A program made the position numbers and the translations under genes. Below are positions 1 through 6,390 of a stretch of DNA of 39,002 nt, one piece after another. The number at the start of each line of letters is the position of its first letter. The first letter of the stretch is position 1. The stretch spans positions 1-39,002 of the forward strand of contig CANRMG010000001.1 of the NCBI GenBank assembly GCA_947631675.1, in the 5' to 3' direction. Source of the stretch: an uncultured Oscillospiraceae bacterium. GTDB taxonomy: Bacteria > Bacillota_A > Clostridia > Oscillospirales > Oscillospiraceae. The notes beneath the pieces are model-generated. The model did not search any database. It saw nothing but the letters and a program-made list of their open reading frames with translations, and was not told where the DNA came from.

Positions 1-529
1 TGAAGCTGTGGCGCTGGCAGCGGGAGACGATGGTGGGCAGTATCTTTTGCGGCGCCGTGGTGCACAGGATGAACATCACGTGCTCCGGCGGCTCCTCCAG
101 TATCTTCAAAAGGGCGTTGAACGCCATGGAGGACGTGGCCAGGGAATGGGCCTCGTCGATGATGTACACGCGTTTTTTCACGCTGGCGGGCGAGAACACC
201 GCCTCGTCCCGCAGCGCCCGCACGTCGTCCACGCCGTTGTGGCTGGCCGCGTCCAGCTCCACCACGTCCAGGATGCTCTCGTCCAGGATGCCACGGCAGG
301 AGGCGCACTGGTTGCAGGGGTTGCCGTTCACCGGGTGCTCACAGTTCACCGCCCGCGCCAATATGCGGGCACAAGTGGTCTTGCCCGTGCCCCGGGTTCC
401 GCTGAAGAGGTAGGCGTGGGAGAGCCTTCCCGTCTCCACCTGGCGCTTCAGGGTGCTCGTGATATGTTCCTGGCCGACCACATCGTCAAAGGTCTGCGGC
501 CGCCATTTACGGTAAAGTGCCTGATACAT
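1..529 (-). CDS. dnaX: DNA polymerase III subunit gamma/tau, N-terminal part (cut by window edge)
   Basis: This is the N-terminal 176 residues of the clamp-loader ATPase that loads the sliding clamp during replication; the rest lies beyond the window's left edge. It begins at an ATG read as MYQALYRKWRPQTFDDVVGQ, the typical DnaX start. A Walker A motif (GTRGTGKTT) follows near residue 45. A four-cysteine zinc module (C-x8-C-x2-C-x2-C) comes next, then a Walker B box (DEAHSL) and the ILPTIVSRCQ segment where the window cuts in. The gene lies downstream of ffs on the same strand, an arrangement common in Firmicutes. The Shine-Dalgarno sequence is weak (AGAGCGG). The identification is secure; nothing can be said of the C-terminal tau part. 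Confidence 0.97.
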   Translation of the reverse strand, partial: MYQALYRKWRPQTFDDVVGQEHITSTLKRQVETGRLSHAYLFSGTRGTGKTTCARILARAVNCEHPVNGNPCNQCASCRGILDESILDVVELDAASHNGVDDVRALRDEAVFSPASVKKRVYIIDEAHSLATSSMAFNALLKILEEPPEHVMFILCTTAPQKILPTIVSRCQRHSF

Positions 530-558
530 CGTCCGCTCTTTGCTATAGCCTCGCAGAG

Positions 559-707
559 TTTGCGCCCGCGGGCGCAAATAAAATCGGATGATTTTTCCGG
601 GGGCGTGTACCTCGGAAAAATCTCTTCTCGGCCTGCAAACGTGCGCGCTTGCGCGTGCGCTGCAGCAGGCCGCATCTTCTCATTTGAAAGGGTCTCCCTT
701 TCAAATG
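559..707. repeat. Array of four inverted repeats between ffs and dnaX
   Basis: Four separate dyads are packed into about 150 bases. The first is a perfect 20-base palindrome at 559-578 (TTTGCGCCCG and its complement). The second is a 10-bp stem at 590-599/613-622 (GATTTTTCCG) with a 13-base loop. The third is an 8-bp stem at 629-636/665-672 (CGGCCTGC), enclosing a further GC-alternating hairpin. The fourth is a perfect 12-bp stem at 681-692/696-707 (CATTTGAAAGGG) with a 3-base loop. In the minus-strand transcript they follow the ffs U-tract and precede dnaX. They could act as back-up terminators or as processing or attenuation structures; no function is shown. Confidence 0.7.
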
Positions 708-711
708 AATC

Positions 712-991
712 AAAAAAAGAGCCGTACACCTGCCTTTGTATACCCGATCCATCCGTTACCGCCGCAGTTGGCTCAGACCCAGCGACCTCGCGGCACACGG
801 CCTGTCCTGCTTAATGCTGCTCGGTTCCCCGCCTGACATGGTTCACAGGCGCCCGTTGCGCAAGACCAGGCCATCAACGCTACTTGCCGCGGTCAGACGA
901 CACACCGGATATCCGGGGGCAGGAGTTCGTCCCCGCTATAGCGGATTGCGGGTACAGGGCACCGCTGGCTCCCCGACTAGTACAGCTCCTA
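712..991 (-). ncRNA. ffs: Signal recognition particle RNA, large Bacillus/Clostridium type
   Basis: This is the RNA scaffold of the signal recognition particle, which with Ffh targets nascent membrane and secreted proteins. The conserved helix-8 region with its GGAA loop and asymmetric internal loop is visible on the minus strand (GTCAGGCGGGGAACCGAGCA, followed by GCATTAAGCAGGACAGG). The segments CGGGGAGCCAGCGGTGCCCT and CAATCCGCTATAGCGGGG match the Alu-domain side of Firmicute scRNA. The two ends close as a 9-bp helix: GAGCTGTAC (plus 980-988) pairs with GTACGGCTC (plus 719-727). A run of seven T ends the gene. The length of about 280 nt fits the large form rather than 4.5S. The 5' end was set from the promoter and the 3' end from the T run; both are good to a few bases. 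Confidence 0.93.
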
Positions 992-997
992 GGCCGT

Positions 998-1026
998 ATT
1001 ATACGCCATGGGTCAGTTTTTATCAA
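998..1026 (-). promoter_or_regulatory. Sigma-A-type promoter of ffs
   Basis: On the minus strand a -35 box TTGATA (plus 1021-1026) and a perfect -10 box TATAAT (plus 998-1003) are separated by 17 bases. This places transcription start near 991. The promoter sits back-to-back with the tRNA-Ala promoter; only 7 bases separate the two -35 boxes. Confidence 0.88.
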
Positions 1027-1033
1027 GTGGGAC

Positions 1034-1061
1034 TTTACAAATCCAGAAATTGTGCTATAAT
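1034..1061 (+). promoter_or_regulatory. Promoter of tRNA-Ala
   Basis: The -35-like box TTTACA (1034-1039) and the -10 box TATAAT (1056-1061) are 16 bases apart. A TG dinucleotide one base ahead of the -10 box makes an extended -10. Predicted start is near 1068, ten bases before the mature tRNA. Confidence 0.82.
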
Positions 1062-1077
1062 GCTTGAGCAACCGCGT

Positions 1078-1153
1078 GGGGGCGTAGCTCAGCTGGGAGA
1101 GCGTTCGGTTCGCATCCGAGAGGTCGAGGGTTCGAATCCCTTCGTCTCCACCA
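1078..1153 (+). tRNA. tRNA-Ala, anticodon CGC
   Basis: A complete 76-base cloverleaf can be folded by hand: acceptor stem GGGGGCG/CGTCTCC, D stem GCTC/GAGC, anticodon stem TTCGG/CCGAG, a five-base variable loop, T arm with TTCGAAT loop, and an encoded 3' CCA. The anticodon loop TTCGCAT gives anticodon CGC, reading codon GCG. The third acceptor pair is G-U, the major alanine identity element, which supports the assignment. A CGC-anticodon alanine tRNA suits the GC-rich codon use of the surrounding genes. Confidence 0.97.
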
Positions 1154-1160
1154 CGTCGAA

Positions 1161-1192
1161 GCAGAGCCATTTTATGGCTCTGCTTTTCTTTT
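1161..1192 (+). terminator. Rho-independent terminator after tRNA-Ala
   Basis: A perfect 10-bp stem GCAGAGCCAT/ATGGCTCTGC with a TTT loop is followed by TTTTCTTTT. It starts 7 bases after the tRNA. Confidence 0.92.
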
Positions 1193-1227
1193 ATCCGGCA
1201 GGATCAAAGCGAACGCGATCATCTGCT

Positions 1228-1262
1228 ATGATGCCCGGCAGAGAAACTCTGCCGGGCATCAT
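1228..1262. terminator. Perfect 16-bp hairpin, possible second terminator
   Basis: ATGATGCCCGGCAGAG (1228-1243) and its exact complement (1247-1262) close on an AAA loop, followed on the plus strand by TGTTTC. The U-tract is poor, so this may be a weak terminator insulating the operon downstream, or some other structured element. The rest of the 1193-1359 stretch shows no gene. Confidence 0.5.
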
Positions 1263-1359
1263 TGTTTCATCCGCTGTCATGTGCTCAAAGGCAGGATCAT
1301 TTAGCAGCTTCCGTCATGACTGCATTTGTTTTCCGGCATGAAGTGTTTGTCGCGGGGTA

Positions 1360-1388
1360 TTGCATTGAAGTAATGGATTTGTTATAAT
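1360..1388 (+). promoter_or_regulatory. Promoter of the Pel-type operon
   Basis: The -35 box TTGCAT (1360-1365) and the perfect -10 box TATAAT (1383-1388) are 17 bases apart. Predicted start is near 1395, giving a leader of about 64 bases. No c-di-GMP riboswitch consensus was recognised in that leader. Confidence 0.82.
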
Positions 1389-1391
1389 TCT

Positions 1392-1416
1392 TAAAACATG
1401 TCTTTTACATGTTTTA
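1392..1416. promoter_or_regulatory. Inverted repeat over the transcription start, candidate operator
   Basis: A perfect 10-bp inverted repeat, TAAAACATGT (1392-1401) and ACATGTTTTA (1407-1416), flanks a 5-base CTTTT spacer. It begins 3 bases after the -10 box and covers the predicted start site, a typical position for a repressor operator. It is AT-rich and a poor RNA terminator. The regulator is unknown. The second operon's promoter at 32144-32172 lacks an obvious copy. Confidence 0.55.
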
Positions 1417-1458
1417 TATATTATATGTTGAGATGGATGGAGGTGGATCGGCTATCCT

Positions 1459-3585
1459 ATGGCAACGGTACTGATCGCGGGAAACACCGCGTTGTTCACC
1501 CAGGAGACCCTGGAGCGCCTCGCCACAGACAATACCATAGTGTTAGCTGGCAGCGACGCCTCTTATGAAGGCAAGCTCCGCACGATCCGCGTCTATGAGA
1601 CGACCCCCATGGAGGAGAGCTTCGCCCAGCTGTTCGACGTGTACGCCTTCGAGGCGGTATGGTACGTCAGCGGCTATGTGGACGGCGGCGAGGGGACCTT
1701 TGGCGAGGTCCAGATGCTGGAGCGGGCCCTTAACGAGAGCGCCAACGCACGACTGGAGAAATTCATCCTCTTGTCCTCCATCGACACACAGAACTTTACG
1801 ATCCGCTACAGCGCCGCCGGCACCTCCGCCGAGCGCGTCTACCCGGACAGCCGGACCTTCAACGCCGCCCAGATGGAGTCCCTGGGCCGGTTCTTTGCGG
1901 ATAAGACCGGCATGAAGGTGATCACCCTGCGCCTGCCCTATGTGGCGGACCGGCTCAACGACAAAAACTTTCTCGGTCAGGTGTTCCGCCGGATGCGCCG
2001 GAAAGAACAGGTGACCTTCCCCCACACCCGGGACGACCGGGTCGACATCCTCTCCGCGTCCGACCTGGCGGACCTGCTGCTGCAGATCACGGACGAGACG
2101 GACGATGACACCGGCAGCTTTGACGCCATCAGCGGATACCTTTATACATACGGCGAGCTGGAGGACGCTCTGCGTCAGGCGGAGCCGTCCCTGCAGGTGG
2201 ACTACGAGAGCCGGCCCGACGACATCCAGTGGCCCGACTATCCCGCCCAGCTGCGCCGGCGGTACGGCTTCGTGCCGCTGGACTTCGTGCTGGAAAGAGT
2301 CGGCGAGTATTATAAATACTTCACGGACGAGGTCTACGCCTCGGAAGAGGGCTTTCTGCGCCGCCTCCTGCGGCGGCTGGGCAGCAGCGTGTTCAAATAC
2401 TTCGAGCTCATCGTGGTGTTCCTGCTGACGGAGCTCATCGCGCAGTACACCTCCGAATCCGTCTACTTCCGGTTCGTGGACGTGCGTCTGGCATTCATCG
2501 TCATCATGGGCACGGTACACGGCATGCGCATGGGCATCATCGCCTCTATCCTGGAGGGGCTGGTGCTGGTGGCCCAGTACATGAAGATCGGCATGAGCGG
2601 AACGCTGCTGTTCTACAACATCGAAAACTGGATCCCCTTCGTGATATACCTGATGGCCGGGTCCATCCCGGGCTATGTGCGAGACAAAGCCACGGAGGAG
2701 ATTGCCTTTGCCGGCAAGGAATATGACCTGCTGCGCAGCAAATACATATTCCTCTCCAACGTCTATCACGGCGCCATCCAGAACAAGGGCGAGTTCAAGC
2801 GCCAGATACTGGGCTTCAAGGACAGTTTCGGCAAGATATTCGACGCGGTCCAGAAGCTGGACAGCGAGCTGCCCCAGAGCGTGTTCCTGGAGGGTCTGCA
2901 GGTGATGGAGGACATTCTGGAAAACCGCACCGTGGCCATCTACACGGTGGACTCCTGGCAGCGGTTCGCCCGGATGGTGGCCTGCTCCGGCAGTATGCGC
3001 AGCCGCCTTACCGTGTCCATACGGCTGGAGGAATACGCTCAGATGTTCGACACGGTGAAGGAGGGGAACGTCTGGCGCAACGTGGACCTGCTGCCGGATA
3101 TGCCCATGTACGCCTGCGGCGTTTTCCAGAGCGGCGAGGTAGTGATGCTGGTGCTGCTGTGGGAGGCCAGCCCGGAGCAGTACGGCACCCATTACACCAA
3201 TATTTTCCAGATGCTCTGCGGGCTGGTGCAGACGTCCTTCCTGCGGGCCATGGAATATGAACAGCTGCGCCACGACCAGACCACCGTGCCCGGTACCCGG
3301 GCGGTGAACGCGGAGAGGCTTGACCAGATACTGTCCGTTCAGGAGGAGATGCGGCAGGCCGGCGCGGCGGAATATGTGCTTTTGCGCTTTGAGGATAAGG
3401 ACCCTGTGCGCATCAGCGACGAGCTCACCGGCATGGTCCGCGCCAGCGATACCCTTGGTCAGGGCAGCGACGGGTATATGTACCTGGTGCTGACCCAGAT
3501 GACGGAAAAGAACTTTGGCATCGTGGGCCAGCGTCTGGCGGAAAGGGGCATCGAATACCAGATCGTGGAGAAGGTGGGCGCATGA
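1459..3585 (+). CDS. pelD: PelD-like c-di-GMP receptor fused to an N-terminal SDR/epimerase-like domain
   Basis: This is the likely regulatory subunit of a Pel-type exopolysaccharide synthase (708 aa). Residues 1-275 resemble an extended SDR/NAD-epimerase fold, but the glycine-rich loop is poor (AGNTALF) and the Tyr-x3-Lys pair reads Phe-x3-Gln (FNAAQ), so it is probably not catalytic. Residues about 308-410 hold four membrane segments, followed by a GAF-like region (440-590) and a degenerate GGDEF domain. The active-site GGDEF reads S670-D-G-Y-M. Five residues before it an RxxD inhibitory-site motif is intact (R661-A-S-D664), which is how PelD of Pseudomonas binds c-di-GMP. It is the first gene of the operon. 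The GGAGGT ribosome site is 14 bases from the ATG, unusually far, but no other in-frame start exists. The last codons overlap pelE as ATGA. Confidence 0.87.
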   Translation: MATVLIAGNTALFTQETLERLATDNTIVLAGSDASYEGKLRTIRVYETTPMEESFAQLFDVYAFEAVWYVSGYVDGGEGTFGEVQMLERALNESANARLEKFILLSSIDTQNFTIRYSAAGTSAERVYPDSRTFNAAQMESLGRFFADKTGMKVITLRLPYVADRLNDKNFLGQVFRRMRRKEQVTFPHTRDDRVDILSASDLADLLLQITDETDDDTGSFDAISGYLYTYGELEDALRQAEPSLQVDYESRPDDIQWPDYPAQLRRRYGFVPLDFVLERVGEYYKYFTDEVYASEEGFLRRLLRRLGSSVFKYFELIVVFLLTELIAQYTSESVYFRFVDVRLAFIVIMGTVHGMRMGIIASILEGLVLVAQYMKIGMSGTLLFYNIENWIPFVIYLMAGSIPGYVRDKATEEIAFAGKEYDLLRSKYIFLSNVYHGAIQNKGEFKRQILGFKDSFGKIFDAVQKLDSELPQSVFLEGLQVMEDILENRTVAIYTVDSWQRFARMVACSGSMRSRLTVSIRLEEYAQMFDTVKEGNVWRNVDLLPDMPMYACGVFQSGEVVMLVLLWEASPEQYGTHYTNIFQMLCGLVQTSFLRAMEYEQLRHDQTTVPGTRAVNAERLDQILSVQEEMRQAGAAEYVLLRFEDKDPVRISDELTGMVRASDTLGQGSDGYMYLVLTQMTEKNFGIVGQRLAERGIEYQIVEKVGA

Positions 3586-4517
3586 ACCTGGTGACGCTGC
3601 TGCTATTGATCCACCTGCTCATCTGTCTGGTGGTGTACATATTGGCGAAGCTGGATGTGCTGCGCTCCAGCCAGCTGTCCATGTCCATCGTAGTGCTGGT
3701 TCCCATATGGGGGCTGCTGTGTCTGCTGATACAGGAGATACGGGTGCGTATCCACGCCGACCCCTTCAAGGAAGTGGGTATCGAAAAGCTGTTGGTGAAC
3801 GATGAGATCCACCGGAGCATCCTGGTGGACGAGGACGAGGGGGCCGAAAATGTCGTGCCCCTGGAGGAGGCGCTGCTCGTAAACGACGTCTCCACCCGGC
3901 GGGGCCTCATGATGGAGGTCATGTACGCGGACCCGGGCGATTACGTGACCCAGCTGCAGGCGGCCCGGATGAACGACGACACCGAGGTGGTCCACTACGC
4001 CGTGACGGCGCTGGTGGAACTGCAAAAGGAATACGACCTGCAGTTCCAGCGCCTGGAGCGGATCATGGCCCTGGACCCGGACGACACCAGCGCGCTGACC
4101 GAGACCATCTCGCTGACGGAGCGGTATCTGGGCAGCGGCCTTTTGGAGGGCAACGCCCGGATCATGCAGCTTCGCAGCTACAGCGATCTTCTGGAGCGGC
4201 GGCTGGCGAAGGTCGAGTCGGCGGCTCTCTGGGCGCGGAAGGTGGATACGGACCTGAAGCTGGGAGAGTACGCCAAGGCGGACGAGGGCATCCATCGGAT
4301 GCTGGAACAGTGGCCCCGGGATGAGCGCGGGTATCTGTTCCTCATCCGCTATCACGCCCTGGTGAAGGACCGGGCAGGCATCGACCAGGCCCTGGCGATG
4401 ATCCGGGAGAATAACGTCTACTTATCCCCCAGCGGCCGGTCGGAGGTCATATTCTGGGGCGGCGAGCCGGACCCGTCTGTCCAGCCCGCACAGGAGGAGG
4501 CAGCGGTCACGGTATGA
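3582..4517 (+). CDS. pelE: PelE-like membrane TPR-type protein
   Basis: A 311-residue protein with two N-terminal membrane segments (about residues 2-20 and 28-50), then a soluble all-helical region. TPR-like pairs can be seen around residues 130-290, for example near YDLQFQRLERIMALDPDD and YAKADEGIHRMLEQWPRDE. In known Pel systems PelE is an inner-membrane TPR protein working with PelD, PelF and PelG in the synthase complex. The assignment rests mostly on topology and on its position directly after pelD. Start and stop both overlap neighbours as ATGA, implying translational coupling on each side. A generic TPR membrane protein is the alternative, but the context makes PelE the better call. 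Confidence 0.78.
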   Translation: MNLVTLLLLIHLLICLVVYILAKLDVLRSSQLSMSIVVLVPIWGLLCLLIQEIRVRIHADPFKEVGIEKLLVNDEIHRSILVDEDEGAENVVPLEEALLVNDVSTRRGLMMEVMYADPGDYVTQLQAARMNDDTEVVHYAVTALVELQKEYDLQFQRLERIMALDPDDTSALTETISLTERYLGSGLLEGNARIMQLRSYSDLLERRLAKVESAALWARKVDTDLKLGEYAKADEGIHRMLEQWPRDERGYLFLIRYHALVKDRAGIDQALAMIRENNVYLSPSGRSEVIFWGGEPDPSVQPAQEEAAVTV

Positions 4518-6370
4518 GAAAGAAAAAGGGACCCTCCTCCGGGGAGGACCAACGGAAGCTCCATTTCAAGAGGATGCAGATCGTGATCGTCCTGTTCGTG
4601 CTGCTGACGTTGGTGCTGTATCTGGTGCAGAGGAGCATCACCTATGAGCCGGCGGACGGCGGTCTGGCGCTGCTGGACCAGCAGACGCTGGCCGCTGCAG
4701 CCCCGGAGGCGGCCGGCCAGGAGCCCGTCTGCCTTTTGCTGTGGCAGGACGTCCCCCGCGGCCGGGCCGCCAGGGATCTAATGGAGGACGTGCTGAGCCA
4801 GACGAAGGTCCCCTTCGTCAGCCAGATGGCAGGGCCGGAAGCAATCGAAGGGCTTGAACGGTACGAGACCATCGTGCTGGCCATGGATGAACTGGACGTG
4901 CTGGGCGAAAACGTGATGGAGATCCTGGATCATACCTTGTCCGGCGGGGACCTGATGCTGTTCAACATCCCCTTCCGCAGCGGCTATCTGGACCTGCTGT
5001 TCGACCGGCTGGGCATCGTGGGGATGGCCGACGATTACGCGATGGTGAACAGCCTGCACTTCTGCCGCCCGTTCATGCTCGGCGGCGAGCTGCGGGATTA
5101 CGGCATCACGGATCCCTACGAGTCCTCTGTGCCGGTGCTGCTGGACAGCCAGTGCGAGGTATATATGCAGTCCACCGGCGAAGATCCGGTGCCGCTGTTG
5201 TGGCGGCGTCCCGTGGGAGAGGGAACGGTGGTCGTGACCAATCTGGACTTCGCCGACAAGATATACCGCGGCTTTTACGCCGCCGCGTACAGCCTGCTGG
5301 GAGACGGCTTTGCCTGGCCGGTGATCAACGGCGCCACGTTCTATATCGACGACTTCCCCGCCCCGGTCCCCCAGGGCGACGACAAGCATATCTCCAAGGA
5401 TTACAACATGTCCGTAAAGGATTTCATGACGCAGATATGGTGGACGGACGTGCAGCAGATGGCGCGGGAGCACGGTATCCGCTACACCGGGCTGGTGATA
5501 GAGCAGTATTCCGACGAGACAGAGGCGCCTCTGCCCGCCAACGACGATCTGAACCGGTACTACTATTTCGGCCGGAGCCTGCTGGACATGGGCGGCGAGA
5601 TCGGCTTCCACGGCTATAACCATATGCCGCTGGTGCTGAAAAACTTTGACTACCGGGGCGAATACGACGAGTACTTTCCCTGGGCCAGCATGGATGACAT
5701 GATCGCCAGCGTGACAGAGCTGGACCGGTTTTGCTCCTCCCTGTACCCCGGGGAGGCGTTTCAGGTCTACGTCCCCCCTTCCAACATCCTGTCGGACGAG
5801 GGGCGGGCCATGCTCCATGAGAAGTTCCCCCAGATCAAGGCCGTGGCCAGCACCTACCTGGCGGACGGCGTCTGCTATGACCAGGAGTTCGAGGTAGCGG
5901 CGGACGGCGTCGTGGAGACGCCGCGCGTCATATCCGGCTATATCATGAGCGACTTCATGTATCTGTCCGCCGTGGCGGAGCTGAACTACCGCTTCGTGAG
6001 CACCCACTTCCAGCACCCGGACGATGTGCTGGACGAGGACCGCGGCGCGGCGCTGGGCTGGGCGGAGATGAGCCGGCGGCTGGACGGCTATATGGACTGG
6101 CTGTTCACCGCCGCGCCGGACATCCGTGACCTGACCGGCACGGAGCTGGCCGCGGCGGTCCAGCGCTACGACAACGTCCAGGTGGACCGCGACCTGACAG
6201 AGGACGCCATGACGCTGACGCTGGACGGCTTCGTCGACGAGGCCTGGCTGCTGGTGCGGCTCAACGGCCGCCAGCCCGGGCAGGTCCAGGGCGGCCAGCT
6301 GGAGGAGCTTCAGGACGGGCTGTATCTTTTGAAGGCGGAGGAGAGCCGCGTGGTGATCGGGCTGGCGTGA
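4514..6370 (+). CDS. PelA-like polysaccharide deacetylase, DUF2194 type, copy 1
   Basis: A 618-residue membrane-anchored protein with one N-terminal transmembrane helix (about residues 21-40) and the rest predicted outside the cell. Residues 70-260 form a Rossmann/amidotransferase-like region. The C-terminal half is a carbohydrate-esterase-4-like deacetylase. The metal-site aspartates are at D279-D280 (YIDDFPAP), and the HxxxH pair is H366/H370 within FHGYNHMPL. The motif THFQHPDDVLDEDRG follows near residue 500. This layout matches the deacetylase half of PelA, which removes N-acetyl groups from the growing polymer, without the PelA hydrolase domain. The start overlaps pelE as ATGA. It is followed after 20 bases by a close paralog. 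Confidence 0.8.
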   Translation: MRKKKGPSSGEDQRKLHFKRMQIVIVLFVLLTLVLYLVQRSITYEPADGGLALLDQQTLAAAAPEAAGQEPVCLLLWQDVPRGRAARDLMEDVLSQTKVPFVSQMAGPEAIEGLERYETIVLAMDELDVLGENVMEILDHTLSGGDLMLFNIPFRSGYLDLLFDRLGIVGMADDYAMVNSLHFCRPFMLGGELRDYGITDPYESSVPVLLDSQCEVYMQSTGEDPVPLLWRRPVGEGTVVVTNLDFADKIYRGFYAAAYSLLGDGFAWPVINGATFYIDDFPAPVPQGDDKHISKDYNMSVKDFMTQIWWTDVQQMAREHGIRYTGLVIEQYSDETEAPLPANDDLNRYYYFGRSLLDMGGEIGFHGYNHMPLVLKNFDYRGEYDEYFPWASMDDMIASVTELDRFCSSLYPGEAFQVYVPPSNILSDEGRAMLHEKFPQIKAVASTYLADGVCYDQEFEVAADGVVETPRVISGYIMSDFMYLSAVAELNYRFVSTHFQHPDDVLDEDRGAALGWAEMSRRLDGYMDWLFTAAPDIRDLTGTELAAAVQRYDNVQVDRDLTEDAMTLTLDGFVDEAWLLVRLNGRQPGQVQGGQLEELQDGLYLLKAEESRVVIGLA

Positions 6371-6390
6371 CCGGTCCGGGAGGATAGGCG

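Noticed and set aside
8..814. Plus-strand open frame across dnaX and ffs
   Set aside because: It is the complement of dnaX and of a non-coding RNA.
1395..1458. c-di-GMP riboswitch ahead of the Pel operon
   Set aside because: The leader is only about 64 bases and no conserved GEMM core could be recognised.
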